From assembly GCF_009184865.1 (NCBI RefSeq), contig NZ_CP045096.1, positions 9,734,001 to 9,798,000 of the forward strand: 64,000 nt of DNA, in the 5' to 3' direction. The translations under genes were made by a program, and so were the position numbers. How positions within the stretch are numbered: position 1 is the stretch's first letter; every line of letters begins with the position of its first letter. Source of the DNA: Streptomyces phaeolivaceus (lineage in GTDB: Bacteria; Actinomycetota; Actinomycetes; Streptomycetales; Streptomycetaceae). This document shows, piece by piece, positions 53,649 to 63,541 of this stretch. A model generated the notes under the pieces. The model did not search any database, was not told the DNA's origin, and saw nothing but the letters and a program-made list of their open reading frames with translations.

Positions 53649-54479
53649 TCAAGTCCTTCCGCGGACCTCGCGGAACGGCACGTCGGGGATGTACGTCCGC
53701 CACTGGGCGCGGGTCGGGCCGCCGCCCGCGCGGGCGCAGACGGTGCTCATCGCTCGGCCCGTGTCGACCGCGTACCGCCGGAGCGGGACATGCGCGCTCC
53801 CGGCGTACAGGGTGCCGCTGCCGGCGCCGAAGGCGAGGGTCTCGATGCCCTCGCCGGAGGTCGGCAGCGGCCCGCCGAGCGGCTGTTGGGTCTCCGTGTC
53901 CCACAGCTGGAGGGTGCCCGCGTCGCCGCCGACCGCGAGGGTGCGGCCGTCGGGGCTGAGGGCGAGGGCGCCGACCGCTTCCGGGGCGGTGCCGAGCGGC
54001 GAGGGGAAGACATTGCGCGGGACCCGCGCCCGGTGGCGGACGGCGCCGTCCCACAGCGCGACCCGGCCGGTCCGGTCGTCCGCCGCCAGGGCCCGGCCGT
54101 CGGGGCGGAAGGCGAGCGCGCTGACCTGGTCGCCCTGCACCAGGTCCTGGGCCCGGCCCGGACCGGAGGGCAGGCCGTACAGACGGTTGTCCCCGACCAT
54201 GAGGCCGCCGTCGGGGCGGACCGCCACAGGGGCGCTCGCGAGGTCGGCATCGCTGACGGTGCTCGTGCGCCGGCCGCTCGCGGTGTCCCACGCCTCGTGG
54301 TCGAGCATGCCGGACGCGGATGCGCGGGTGGTGTACAGGGTGCGCCCGGCGGGGCCGAGGACGAGCGAGGTCGCCGCCGCCCCGGTCCCGGTCGTCGACA
54401 GATCCACGCCGTCGCGCTCCCGGCCCCGCCGTACGTCCCGGAGCGCGATCCGCTGCGGGGACGATGGCCGATCCGGCAC
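53649..54479 (-). pseudogene. C-terminal fragment of a WD40-repeat protein
   Basis: About 276 codons with three or four WD40 blades (VAVRPDGGLMVGDNRLYGLP, ALAFRPDGRALAADDRTGRV with ALWD, LALSPDGRTLAVGGDAGTLQ with LWD) and the end TVCARAGGGPTRAQWRTYIP-DVPFREV that terminates very large Streptomyces WD40 proteins, which carry an HTH and a STAND ATPase in front. Homology runs upstream in the same frame beyond the GTG at 54479 (LAYGVSVPD) to about 54505 and stops exactly at the end of the next gene. More than 800 residues are missing. It may be translated as a small propeller but cannot have the original function. Confidence 0.72.
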
Positions 54480-54505
54480 CGAGACGCCGTAGGCGAGGGG
54501 GGCGG

Positions 54506-54871
54506 TCAGGCCAGCACGAACAGCAGGGTGGCCATGGTGGTGACGGCCAGGAGGGCGGCTGCCGCGATCAGCAGCCGCAGACGGCTGTGATCGGCCGGGG
54601 AGGCGGTGGGGTGTGCCGCACGCGGTGCGCTCCCGGCCGTCGACTGGGCGCGGATACCGCCGGTCACCTCGATGACGACGGGAACGCCCAGTATCTCGGC
54701 GGGGATCTTCCGGCGTGTCCCGTCATCGTCCTCGCGCAGGTTGATCCGCACGACCCAGCCGTCTTCCTGCTGCCGGAGGCCGATCCCCGCCACATGCTGT
54801 GCGTCGCTGGTGCTGAGGACCGTATTCATGATTCTGCTCTTGGCCTGGCGGGCTGCTGCAAGGTCCGGCAT
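54506..54871 (-). CDS. Tail-anchored protein sharing the N-terminal domain of the adjacent protease
   Basis: A 121-residue protein. Residues about 1-78 form a compact alpha-beta domain: helix AAARQAKSRIMNTVLS, then HVAGIGLRQQEDGWVVRINL and PAEILGVPVVIEVTGGIRAQ. The same pattern (ARELRNQLV helix, GYRLELRLEERD, EVNVEVTGRISAL) is seen in the N-terminus of the protease gene 19 bp upstream, so the two share a domain. A linker leads to a single C-terminal helix (LLIAAAALLAVTTMATLLFV), which would anchor it to the membrane with the domain in the cytoplasm. It lies directly downstream of the protease on the same strand. No known family name; probably the partner or membrane receptor of the protease. 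Confidence 0.7.
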   Translation of the reverse strand: MPDLAAARQAKSRIMNTVLSTSDAQHVAGIGLRQQEDGWVVRINLREDDDGTRRKIPAEILGVPVVIEVTGGIRAQSTAGSAPRAAHPTASPADHSRLRLLIAAAALLAVTTMATLLFVLA

Positions 54872-54890
54872 GGGAAAGCCTCCACTGCGT

Positions 54891-55886
54891 CTATCGATCT
54901 TCTGTGCCGTTGAGCGGTTCGGCCTTCACGGCGTGAAGCGCGGCGGGCAGAGGCATGGCATAGGACCGGTTCGCCACCTCATTGCCTGCAAAGATCATCG
55001 CATAGCCAACGCGGGTACGAGGAGAGTAGACCATGGACCCGCTGTCGCCGGCCGCGGAAAAGGAAAACCCATGGGTTCCCGTGATCTCGATGACATTGGA
55101 GAAGTTGAAGTACCGGAATTCGGCCTCGCCGATGCGGTACTCCACCTGCATCAGGTCGACCTCGGTGGCGGACAGATGGCCTTTGGTGTGGCCGGTGGAA
55201 CGCCCCACCTTCGCGAGGAGATCATCGTCGAAGGAAGGCTCGTCCACTTTCTCCAGAACACCTTCGGGAAGGAAGTTGCCCATGGTCTCGATTCCGGGGT
55301 CCAGAGTGGCAGCTGCCACGTCCAGTTGATTCTCCTTCCGTTCTTCGAGGGGGACGAGATGGGAAAGGGTGCCGATGCGGTCGTTCGGGCATCCGGAATC
55401 CAGCATGCCCGGCTGGAATATCGGATCGCCGATGGTGCCGCGGTTGGTGGCGGCCAGGACATGGTTGTTGGAGAGGACCCCGACGGTGCCCGGCTGCCCC
55501 AGGAAGCGGACGAAGCAGCCCAGTGTTCCGGCCCCCACCAGACCGTGTCCGACCGAGTGCCCCACGCGCAGGGGACGGTGACGTGACCGATAGGGGTTGT
55601 GGCGTGCGCCGAGCGCGCTGATTCTCCCGGTCACCTCGACATTCACCTCCCCCCGGGCGGAGGAGAGAAGCGCGGCGACAGCCGGATGCTCTCTCAGGTC
55701 CCGTTCTTCGAGGCGTAACTCCAATCGGTATCCCCCGGATTCTCTGTGCGACATGCCGACACCGATCGACCGGGTGATACGCCCCCCGGGTTCATGGGCC
55801 GCGGGGCGCGTCCAGGCGTGGGTGGCGGGTGGGAGGAGCCGTGAAACCAACTGGTTCCTCAGCTCCCTCGCCTCGTCAATTTTCAC
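54891..55886 (-). CDS. Trypsin-like serine protease with an N-terminal shared domain (Nal1-like)
   Basis: A 331-residue protein without signal peptide. The N-terminal ~90 residues form the domain also found in the 121-residue neighbour (EARELRNQLVSRLLPP, GGYRLELRLEERDL, EVNVEVTGRISALG). The protease fold follows: TVGVLSNNHVLAATNRG gives the catalytic His, NQLDVAAATLDPG the Asp, and SFSAAGDSGSMVYSP the Ser in G-D-S-G. The sequence resembles bacterial cytoplasmic trypsin-like proteins related to plant Nal1 rather than secreted proteases. GTG 55886 is chosen because it begins just before the first helix and AAAGGG lies upstream; ATG at about 55754 would cut the domain. GC is lower than the neighbourhood, suggesting horizontal acquisition. 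Confidence 0.75.
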   Translation of the reverse strand: MKIDEARELRNQLVSRLLPPATHAWTRPAAHEPGGRITRSIGVGMSHRESGGYRLELRLEERDLREHPAVAALLSSARGEVNVEVTGRISALGARHNPYRSRHRPLRVGHSVGHGLVGAGTLGCFVRFLGQPGTVGVLSNNHVLAATNRGTIGDPIFQPGMLDSGCPNDRIGTLSHLVPLEERKENQLDVAAATLDPGIETMGNFLPEGVLEKVDEPSFDDDLLAKVGRSTGHTKGHLSATEVDLMQVEYRIGEAEFRYFNFSNVIEITGTHGFSFSAAGDSGSMVYSPRTRVGYAMIFAGNEVANRSYAMPLPAALHAVKAEPLNGTEDR

Positions 55887-56277
55887 GATTACTGCCCTTT
55901 CAGGTTGCCCCAACGTTAGCCATCTGAAAAGACTCGTTCGGTTGATCACGCGTCGGGATGTCGAGGCTGGCCCGATGTGAATACGGAGAGGTGTCGCCGG
56001 GTCGGAATCATGCCGGATCTGATTGACGCTGACGATATGTATTTCACTATTGATGCCTTTCTGATCGAACACGATCGCATGGTGAGGATGTCGATCCGTC
56101 TTCGCAGGTCCGGCCCTTACATCGGCGGGCGCGCCCCTTGTGCTCCAACGCGCCGCCCAGCAGATGAAATGATCATCTCCGGTAAAGGGTCCGCGCGGTC
56201 GGGGCCGAGCGCGGTACGCCCTCGCGCTCCCCGCCGAGCGGGGCTTCGGCGCGAGACAGCGGAAGGGGACGTTCTCG
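55887..56277. other. Lower-GC intergenic region
   Basis: A 390-bp stretch without a convincing gene. The part up to about 56170 is much richer in A and T (for example ATATGTATTTCACTATTGAT) and matches the composition of the protease module; beyond it composition returns to normal and the ribosome binding site of the YihY gene follows. Open frames on the + strand (from 55977) lack homology or initiation signals. It probably holds the protease promoter, but no clear -35/-10 pair was found. Confidence 0.5.
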
Positions 56278-57243
56278 ATGGGGACCGTCGTGCACGTACC
56301 GCAGACGCGGGACATGATCGGGGAGGAGCTGTCCGGGGACGAGGCGCTCACCGCGCTGCGGCACTACGGAGGCCGGCGGCTGCTCCTCGACGCGTTCGCC
56401 CGCTTCCGCTACGCCGACGGCTTCACCCACTCCCGTTCCCTCGCGTTCCAAGTGGTCCTGGGGCTGGTGCCGTTCACCATCGCGCTGGTCGGTGTGGCCA
56501 CCACCGTGCACACGGAGAGCGTGGGCCGGATCATCGAACTGACCCTGGGCCGGATCGTGCCGGGCGCCAGCGCGCGCCTGGTCGAGGACGCCCTCGACGC
56601 CACCGCGCGCAGCGCCGGTTCCGGCGTCTGGAACGCCGTCGCCATGTGGCTGGGACTCGCCTTCGCCGTGCTCAACCCCGCCTCCGCGACGGGGCAGGTC
56701 GAGCGGGGCGCCAACCGCATCTACGGCATCGAGCGGGACCGGCCGTTCCTGGCCAAGTACGGCCGGGCCCTGCTCCTCGCCCTCACCGCCGGCACGCCGA
56801 TGGTCCTGGGCTTCCTCGTGCTCGTCGCGGGGGACGCCGTCGGCACCTCGGTGGTGGAGTCCCTCGGCCGGTCCCCGGGACTGCTCGACTGGTGGCGGCC
56901 CCTCGAAGTGCCCCTGGGCGTGGCCCTCGCCTGGGTCGCCTCGGTGGTGATCTTCCGCTGGGCTCCGCGCCGCGACCGGCCCGGCTACACCTGGCTCGCG
57001 TTCGGCTCGGCGGTCCACCTCGTGCTGTGGGTCTCGGCCACCTGGCTGCTGGCGCTCTATGTCGCCAGGAGCGGATCGTTCGGCGCCGTGTACGGGCCGC
57101 TGACGGCGTTCGTCGCCCTGCTGCTGTGGGCCAACCTGACCGGTGTGGCGCTGTTCCTGGGCATCGCGTTCGCCGCTCAGCTCGAAGCGGCCCGCGCCGG
57201 GATCACCGAGGCCGTACGGCCGGACCCGGGGCCGGGGTCATGA
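56278..57243 (+). CDS. YihY/virulence factor BrkB family membrane protein
   Basis: A 321-residue protein with about six helices (SLAFQVVLGLVPFTIALVGV, VWNAVAMWLGLAFAVLNPAS, ALLLALTAGTPMVLGFLVLV, VALAWVASVVIFRW, FGSAVHLVLWVSATWLLALY, LTAFVALLLWANLTGVALFL). The opening of the first helix, the GAVYGPLTAFVALLLW motif and the last helix are typical of YihY/BrkB proteins, which were once called ribonuclease BN and whose function is unknown. ATG follows AAGGGG at nine bases. A small divergently placed membrane protein gene is downstream. Confidence 0.87.
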   Translation: MGTVVHVPQTRDMIGEELSGDEALTALRHYGGRRLLLDAFARFRYADGFTHSRSLAFQVVLGLVPFTIALVGVATTVHTESVGRIIELTLGRIVPGASARLVEDALDATARSAGSGVWNAVAMWLGLAFAVLNPASATGQVERGANRIYGIERDRPFLAKYGRALLLALTAGTPMVLGFLVLVAGDAVGTSVVESLGRSPGLLDWWRPLEVPLGVALAWVASVVIFRWAPRRDRPGYTWLAFGSAVHLVLWVSATWLLALYVARSGSFGAVYGPLTAFVALLLWANLTGVALFLGIAFAAQLEAARAGITEAVRPDPGPGS

Positions 57244-57289
57244 CGAGGGCACCGGTCGGAGGAGGGTGGCGGTCGGACGGGGGAGACGC

Positions 57290-57475
57290 TCAGAGGACCA
57301 CGGCCATGCTGATCAGACCGATCGCCACCAGCGCCACCACCAGCATGATCAGGGTGAGGGACAGCGCCTCCCAGCGCTTGCGCGGCGCCGGCGGCTCCGG
57401 ATGGGAGATCCCGGAGGTGGAGCCCTCGCCGGGTGGCGTCTCACCGGGCGGTACTCCCACTGTTTCGACCGCCAT
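57290..57475 (-). CDS. Small single-span membrane protein
   Basis: A 61-residue protein: a Pro/Gly-rich cytoplasmic part (PPGETPPGEGSTSGISHPEP), a basic APRKRWEALS and one helix (LTLIMLVVALVAIGLISMAV). GAAGGGAG precedes the ATG at good distance, which supports that it is real. Its function is unknown. It is convergent with the YihY gene and ends 46 bp from it; related small proteins are frequent and poorly conserved in Streptomyces. Confidence 0.65.
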   Translation of the reverse strand: MAVETVGVPPGETPPGEGSTSGISHPEPPAPRKRWEALSLTLIMLVVALVAIGLISMAVVL

Positions 57476-57613
57476 GGGGCACGCTCCCTTCGGTGTTCCA
57501 ACGCTCGGGTGCTGTCACCCATGTAACCATAAGTAGTACATATGAATGCACTTCCCTTCTGGGTCGGCATAGGCGATATGCGGACACTGGACAGCGGGAG
57601 AGGGGAGGCCGCC

Positions 57614-58456
57614 ATGCTGACCGTCGTCCGTGAGCAGCTGGGACAGGCCCTGTTCCGCCGGGTCGCCGGTCCCGACGGGCCGGACAAACGCGCCCGTATC
57701 CATGAGACCCCCGGCCCGCGCTGGTTCGGCCCGGAGCGCCCGATCCGGACCGTCCACGGTGACGCCTCCATGTTCATCGGCGGGCTGAGCGCACTGCTGC
57801 TGCAGTCCCTGCACCCGCTCGCCATGGCGGCGGTGGCCGGGCACTCCGGCTACCAGGGCGATCCGTGGGGCAGGCTCCAGCGCACCAGCGCCTTCCTGGC
57901 CGTGACGACCTTCGGCACCGCCGAGGACGCCCAGCGGGCGGTCGACCACGTCCGGGGCATCCACGAGCGGATCCGCGGGACCACGGCCGAGGGCCTGCCG
58001 TACCACGCGGCCGATCCACGGCTGCTCGGCTGGGTGCACGCCGCCGAGACGGCCGGCTTTCTGCGCGCCCACGCGTGCTTCGGGGCCCACCCGCTGGACG
58101 CCGCCGGATACGACGCCTACGTCGCCGACACCGCGCGCGTCGCCGAGGCGCTCGGCGTGAGCGACCCACCGCGCGACCGCCGCGAACTGTCCGCGCGCCT
58201 GACCGCCTACCGGGACGAGCTGAGGGCCACGCCCGAGGCCCGCGCCGCCGCCCGCTTCCTGCTGTTCCAGCCTCCCCTGCCGCTCGCGGTACGGCCCTTC
58301 TACGGCGGGCTGGCCGCGAACGCGGTCGCGCTGCTCCCGCCCTGGGCCCGCGGCATGCTGTGGCTGCCCCGGGTGCCGCTCGTCGAGCGACTCGCCGTAC
58401 GCCCCACCGGCCGGGCCCTGACCCGGACGATCCGCTGGGCCATGGCCTCGTCGTAG
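57614..58456 (+). CDS. MpaB/DUF2236 family oxygenase-like protein
   Basis: About 280 residues. [20 protein letters not shown], then [20 protein letters not shown] and [15 protein letters not shown] match the DUF2236 domain (MpaB, related to latex-clearing protein Lcp), a helical fold that in characterised members binds heme. Further segments are [18 protein letters not shown] and [22 protein letters not shown]. Upstream ATGs at 57542 and 57578 are in frame, but the GGGAGG directly before 57614 decides the start. Substrate is unknown. The gene is monocistronic, followed by phosphoglucomutase after about 150 bp. Confidence 0.83.
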   Translation: MLTVVREQLGQALFRRVAGPDGPDKRARIHETPGPRWFGPERPIRTVHGDASMFIGGLSALLLQSLHPLAMAAVAGHSGYQGDPWGRLQRTSAFLAVTTFGTAEDAQRAVDHVRGIHERIRGTTAEGLPYHAADPRLLGWVHAAETAGFLRAHACFGAHPLDAAGYDAYVADTARVAEALGVSDPPRDRRELSARLTAYRDELRATPEARAAARFLLFQPPLPLAVRPFYGGLAANAVALLPPWARGMLWLPRVPLVERLAVRPTGRALTRTIRWAMASS

Positions 58457-58611
58457 CCGCCGGACGCGGGCCACCCGCGGGCCACCCGAGAAGCGCCCGA
58501 GGGCAGTCCGAAGTCCGCTCGGCGCCCGCCCGACACCCGTGCGTCCCGGTGGGGCGCGCGGGGGAGAATGAGGGCGGTACTCAACTCGACCTCTGCGACA
58601 GGAGCGGGGCA

Positions 58612-60252
58612 ATGCAGGACGCGCGAGCGGGGCAGGTCGCCGGGCCCGAGGATCTCATCGATGTGGCCCGTCTGGTCACGGCGTACTACGCGCTGCATCC
58701 GGACCCGGCCGAACCGGGACAGCGGGTGGCGTTCGGTACCTCCGGACACCGGGGCTCGTCCCTGGCGACGGCGTTCAACGAGGACCACATCGCCGCCACC
58801 AGCCAGGCCATCTGCGAGTACCGCGCCGCCCAGGGCACCGACGGTCCCCTCTTCCTCGGCGCCGACACCCACGCCCTGTCGGAACCCGCGCGGATCACCG
58901 CGCTCGAGGTGTTCGCCGCCAACGACGTGACCGTCCTCATCGACGCCGCCGACGGCTACACCCCCACCCCGGCGGTCTCGCACGCCATCCTCGCCCACAA
59001 CCGCGGCCGTACGTCCGCGCTCGCCGACGGAGTGGTGGTCACCCCCTCGCACAACCCGCCCGCCGACGGCGGCTTCAAGTACAACCCGCCCAGCGGCGGC
59101 CCCGCCGGTTCCGAGGCGACCTCCTGGATCCAGGACCGCGCCAACGACATCATCACGGCCGGGATGAAGGACGTACGGCGTATCCCTTACACCCGCGCCC
59201 TGGCCGCCCCCGGCACCGGGCGGCACGACTTCCTCGGCGCGTATGTGGCCGATCTGCCGAACGTGCTGGACCTGGAGGCGATCCGGTCCGCCGGGGTGCG
59301 CATCGGCGCCGACCCGCTGGGCGGCGCGTCGGTCGCCTACTGGGGCCGGATCGCCGAACAGCACCGGCTCGACCTGACCGTGGTGAACCCGCTCACCGAC
59401 CCCACCTGGCGTTTCATGACGCTGGACTGGGACGGCAGGATCCGCATGGACTGCTCCTCGCCGTACGCCATGGCCTCGCTCATCGAGCGGCGGGACCGCT
59501 TCGACATCGCGACCGGCAATGACGCCGACGCCGACCGGCACGGCATCGTCACCCCGGACGGCGGCCTGATGAACCCCAACCACTATCTGGCGGTGGCGAT
59601 CTCGTATCTGTTCTCGCACCGGGAGCAGTGGCCCGCCGGGGCCGGGATCGGCAAGACCCTGGTGTCGTCCGGCATGATCGACCGGGTCGCGGCGGACGTC
59701 GGCCGGCAGCTGGTCGAAGTCCCGGTCGGCTTCAAGTGGTTCGTGGACGGCCTCTCCGACGGCACCCTCGGCTTCGGCGGCGAGGAGTCGGCGGGCGCCT
59801 CCTTCCTGCGCCGCGACGGCTCGGTGTGGACCACCGACAAGGACGGCATCATCCTGGCCCTGCTCGCCTCCGAGATCACGGCGGTCACCGGCGGCACCCC
59901 CTCGCAGCACTACGCCCGGCTCGCCGAACGCTTCGGCGCCCCCGCCTACGCCCGCGTCGACGCCCCCGCCTCCCGTGAGGAGAAGGCGCTGCTCGCCAAG
60001 CTGTCCCCGGCCCAGGTCACCGCCGACACCCTCGCCGGGGAACCGGTCACCCAGGTTCTCACCGAGGCCCCCGGCAATGGCGCCGCCCTCGGTGGCATCA
60101 AGGTCGCCACCGCCAACGCCTGGTTCGCGGCCCGCCCTTCGGGCACCGAGGACGTCTACAAGATCTACGGGGAGTCCTTCCTCGGCGCGGACCATCTGCG
60201 GCAGGTCCAGGACGAGGCCAGGTCGGTGGTGCTGGCGGCGCTGAGCGCCTGA
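58612..60252 (+). CDS. pgm: Phosphoglucomutase (alpha-D-glucose phosphate-specific)
   Basis: A 546-residue enzyme, the expected length. The catalytic phosphoserine lies in [18 protein letters not shown] (about residue 146), the magnesium loop is [12 protein letters not shown] (about 303-314), the sugar-binding loop is [13 protein letters not shown] and the phosphate-binding loop near the C-terminus is [25 protein letters not shown] near residue 42 is the usual N-terminal signature. It interconverts glucose-1-phosphate and glucose-6-phosphate in glycogen, trehalose and wall precursor metabolism. ATG 58612 follows GGAG. It is convergent with icmF with a 16-bp gap. Confidence 0.95.
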   Translation: MQDARAGQVAGPEDLIDVARLVTAYYALHPDPAEPGQRVAFGTSGHRGSSLATAFNEDHIAATSQAICEYRAAQGTDGPLFLGADTHALSEPARITALEVFAANDVTVLIDAADGYTPTPAVSHAILAHNRGRTSALADGVVVTPSHNPPADGGFKYNPPSGGPAGSEATSWIQDRANDIITAGMKDVRRIPYTRALAAPGTGRHDFLGAYVADLPNVLDLEAIRSAGVRIGADPLGGASVAYWGRIAEQHRLDLTVVNPLTDPTWRFMTLDWDGRIRMDCSSPYAMASLIERRDRFDIATGNDADADRHGIVTPDGGLMNPNHYLAVAISYLFSHREQWPAGAGIGKTLVSSGMIDRVAADVGRQLVEVPVGFKWFVDGLSDGTLGFGGEESAGASFLRRDGSVWTTDKDGIILALLASEITAVTGGTPSQHYARLAERFGAPAYARVDAPASREEKALLAKLSPAQVTADTLAGEPVTQVLTEAPGNGAALGGIKVATANAWFAARPSGTEDVYKIYGESFLGADHLRQVQDEARSVVLAALSA

Positions 60253-60268
60253 CCCGGCCGCATCCGGC

Positions 60269-63200
60269 TCAGACGTTGCGGCGGTACTGGCCGCCGACCT
60301 CGAAGAACGCCTCGGTGATCTGCTGAAGCGAGCAGACCCGGGCGGCGTCCATGAGGACGGCGAAGACGTTGGTACCGCTCACGGCCGCGTCCTTGAGGGC
60401 GGCCAGGGCGCTGTGGGCCCGGTCGCGGTGGCGGTCCTGGTGCTCGCGCACACGGTCCAGCTGGGACTGCTTCTCGTCCTCGGTGGCGCGGGCCAGCTCG
60501 ATGACGACGGGTTCGGCGGTGTCGGCGTGCGGGTTGCGGAAGGTGTTGACGCCGATGACGGGCAGGGTGCCGTCGTGCTTGCGGTGCTCGTACAGCATCG
60601 ACTCGTCCTGGATACGGCCGCGCTGGTAGCCGGTCTCCATCGCGCCCAGCACCCCGCCGCGTTCGCTGATCCGCTCGAACTCCGTCAGCACCGCCTCCTC
60701 GACCAGATCGGTGAGTTCGTCGATGACGAACGAGCCCTGGAGGGGGTTCTCGTTCATGGCCAGGCCCCATTCCCGGTTGATGATCAACTGGATGGCCAGG
60801 GCCCGGCGTACGGACTCCTCGGTGGGGGTGGTGACCGCCTCGTCGTAGGCGTTGGTGTGCAGGCTGTTGCAGTTGTCGTAGATGGCGATGAGCGCCTGGA
60901 GCGTGGTGCGGATGTCGTTGAAGTCCATCTCCTGGGCGTGCAGGGAGCGCCCGGAGGTCTGGACGTGGTACTTCAGCTTCTGCGACCGGTCGTTGGCCCC
61001 GTACTTCTCCCTCATCGCCACCGCCCAGATGCGGCGGGCGACGCGGCCCAGCACCGCGTACTCCGGATCCATGCCGTTGGAGAAGAAGAACGACAGGTTG
61101 GGGGCGAAGTCGTCGATGTCCATGCCCCGGGCGAGATAGGCCTCGACGTAGGTGAAGCCGTTGGCGAGGGTGAAGGCGAGCTGGCTGATGGGGTTCGCGC
61201 CGGCCTCGGCGATGTGGTAGCCGGAGATGGACACCGAGTAGAAGTTGCGGACTCTCTGCTCGATGAACCACTCCTGGATGTCGGCCATCATCCGCAAGGA
61301 GAACTCGGTGGAGAACAGACAGGTGTTCTGGCCCTGGTCCTCCTTGAGGATGTCGGCCTGGACCGTGCCGCGTACGTGTCCGAGCGCGTGCGCGCGCAGT
61401 TCGGCGGCCTCGGTGGGCGACGGGTCGCGGCCCTCGGCGGCCCGGAAGGCATCGATCCGCTGGTCGATCACGGTGTTGAGGAAGAACGCGAGGACGGTCG
61501 GCGCGGGCCCGTTGATCGTCATGGAGACCGAGGTGGTCGGCGCGACCAGGTCGAAGCCGTCGTAGAGGGCCTTCATGTCGTCGAGGGTGGCCACCGAGAC
61601 GCCCGAGGTGCCGACCTTGCCGTAGACGTCGGGGCGTTCGTCGGGGTCGCGGCCGTAGAGGGTGACCGAGTCGAACGCGGTGGACAGCCGGGTGGCGGGC
61701 TGGCCCTCCGAGAGCAGCTTGAAGCGGCGGTTGGTGCGGAACGGATCGCCCTCGCCGGCGAACATCCGGGCGGGGTCCTCGCCGTCGCGCTTGAAGGGGA
61801 ACACCCCGGCCGTGTACGGGAAGTGGCCGGGCAGGTTCTCCCGGCGCCAGAAGTTCACGAGTTCCCCGTGGTCGGTGAAGCGGGGCAGCGCGACCCGGGG
61901 AATGCGGTTGCCGGAGAGGGACTCGCGGGTCAGCTTGGTGCGGAGCTCCTTGTCCCGCACTTTCACCACCTGCTCCTCGCCCGAGTACGACTCCACCACG
62001 GCCGACCAGTTCGCCAGTTGCTCGCCGAGGTCGTGCGGGAGTCGCCGGCGGGCGTCCCGGAGCAGGGCCTGGACGTCGTCCGTGCCATGGCCGGCGTCGG
62101 CGAGTTCGCCGCTGACCAGGTCCAGGCGCTGCACCCGGCGGGCGGCCTCGGCGAGCCGGCCGGTGTCGGCGTGGTAGCCGCGTACGGCATCGGTGATCTC
62201 GGCGAGATAGCGCACCCGGTCGGCGGGCACGACCTGGCGGATGCCCGAGGAGTGCCTGACGTCGACCGGTGCCAGCGTGCCCTCGGACAGCGGCAGCCCG
62301 TGCTCGGCGAGGGCGGTCCGCAGATGCTGGTAGAGCGCGGTGACGCCGTCGTCGTTGAAGGTGGCCGCCGAGGTGCCGTACACCGGCATGTCCTCGGGCC
62401 GCATTCCGAACGCCTCGCGGTTGCGGACCAGTTGACGGCCCACGTCCCGCAGGGCGTCCTTGGCTCCCCGGCGCTCGAACTTGTTGATCGCCACGATGTC
62501 GGCGAAGTCGAGCATGTCGATCTTCTCCAGCTGTGAGGCGGCGCCGAACTCCGGCGTCATCACATACATCGAGGTGTCCACGAACGGCACGATCGCCGCG
62601 TCGCCCTGTCCGATGCCCGGTGTCTCCACGATCACCAGGTCGAACCCGGCGGCCTTGACCACGTCGATCACCTCGGGCAGATGCTCGGGCAGCTCACGGC
62701 TGCCGCGGGTGGCCAGACTGCGGAAGAAGATCCGGCCGCCGTCGAGGGAGTTCATCCGGATGCGGTCGCCGAGCAGGGCGCCGCCGCCCCGGCGGCGGGT
62801 CGGGTCCACCGCGATCACGGCGATCCGCAGCTTGTCCTGCTGGTCGACCCGGAACCGGCGCACCAGCTCGTCGGTCAGCGAGGACTTGCCCGAACCGCCG
62901 GTGCCGGTGATGCCCAGCACCGGCGTCACCCGGGACGAGGCGGCGGCCCGTACCTGGTCCAGGAGATCCTGCGGCAGCTTCCCCAGCTCGGCCCCGGTGA
63001 GCGCGCGGGCGACCGCGAACCGGTCCCCGGCGAGCACGGCGGCGGCATCCGCCGGCCCGCTGTCCCACAGGTCGAAGTCGCAGTCCCGTACGACCGTGTT
63101 GACCATCCCGGCCAGCCCCATCCGCTGACCGTCCTCGGGGGAGAAGATGGTCACCCCGCTGCGGCGCAGCCGGGCGATCTCCTCGGGCACGATGACACCG

Positions 63201-63499
63201 CCGCCGCCGCCCACCACCCGGACGTGGTCCGCGCCCCGCTCGCGCAGCGACTCCACCAGGTACTCGAAGTACTCCACATGCCCGCCCTGGTAGGACGAGA
63301 CCGCCACCCCGTGGGCGTCCTCCTCCAGCGCCGCGTCCACGACCTCCCGCACCGACCGGTTGTGCCCGAGGTGGATCACCTCGGCGCCCTGGGACTGGAG
63401 GATGCGCCGCATGATGTTGATCGACGCGTCGTGCCCGTCGAACAGGGCAGAGGCGGTGATCAGACGGACGGGGTGCACGGGGCGGTGCAGGTCGCTCAT
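60269..63499 (-). CDS. icmF: Fused isobutyryl-CoA mutase
   Basis: A 1076-residue adenosylcobalamin enzyme. Residues about 10-145 bind B12 (FDGHDASINIMRRILQSQGA with the D-x-H motif, VVGGGGGVI). A MeaI-like G-protein chaperone follows (P-loop TGTGGSGKSSL at about 200, VETPGIGQGD, INKFERRGAKDA). From about 510 to the end is the substrate-binding mutase barrel (GGG... region SVSMTINGPAPTVLAFF, EDQGQNTCLFSTEFSLRMM, SISGYHIAEAGANPISQLAF). IcmF interconverts isobutyryl-CoA and n-butyryl-CoA, linking valine breakdown with fatty acid and polyketide precursors. ATG 63499 follows GGGAAGG. A TAGGACGTCCTA palindrome stands upstream. Confidence 0.95.
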   Translation of the reverse strand: MSDLHRPVHPVRLITASALFDGHDASINIMRRILQSQGAEVIHLGHNRSVREVVDAALEEDAHGVAVSSYQGGHVEYFEYLVESLRERGADHVRVVGGGGGVIVPEEIARLRRSGVTIFSPEDGQRMGLAGMVNTVVRDCDFDLWDSGPADAAAVLAGDRFAVARALTGAELGKLPQDLLDQVRAAASSRVTPVLGITGTGGSGKSSLTDELVRRFRVDQQDKLRIAVIAVDPTRRRGGGALLGDRIRMNSLDGGRIFFRSLATRGSRELPEHLPEVIDVVKAAGFDLVIVETPGIGQGDAAIVPFVDTSMYVMTPEFGAASQLEKIDMLDFADIVAINKFERRGAKDALRDVGRQLVRNREAFGMRPEDMPVYGTSAATFNDDGVTALYQHLRTALAEHGLPLSEGTLAPVDVRHSSGIRQVVPADRVRYLAEITDAVRGYHADTGRLAEAARRVQRLDLVSGELADAGHGTDDVQALLRDARRRLPHDLGEQLANWSAVVESYSGEEQVVKVRDKELRTKLTRESLSGNRIPRVALPRFTDHGELVNFWRRENLPGHFPYTAGVFPFKRDGEDPARMFAGEGDPFRTNRRFKLLSEGQPATRLSTAFDSVTLYGRDPDERPDVYGKVGTSGVSVATLDDMKALYDGFDLVAPTTSVSMTINGPAPTVLAFFLNTVIDQRIDAFRAAEGRDPSPTEAAELRAHALGHVRGTVQADILKEDQGQNTCLFSTEFSLRMMADIQEWFIEQRVRNFYSVSISGYHIAEAGANPISQLAFTLANGFTYVEAYLARGMDIDDFAPNLSFFFSNGMDPEYAVLGRVARRIWAVAMREKYGANDRSQKLKYHVQTSGRSLHAQEMDFNDIRTTLQALIAIYDNCNSLHTNAYDEAVTTPTEESVRRALAIQLIINREWGLAMNENPLQGSFVIDELTDLVEEAVLTEFERISERGGVLGAMETGYQRGRIQDESMLYEHRKHDGTLPVIGVNTFRNPHADTAEPVVIELARATEDEKQSQLDRVREHQDRHRDRAHSALAALKDAAVSGTNVFAVLMDAARVCSLQQITEAFFEVGGQYRRNV

Positions 63500-63541
63500 G
63501 GGGGCCTTCCCGGGCGGGTCGGGGGAACGCTGTCTGAAGAG

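Noticed and set aside
55977..56167. A coding frame starting at ATG 55977 in the low-GC spacer
   Set aside because: No ribosome binding site, no homology, and it merges into the YihY coding region in a wrong frame.
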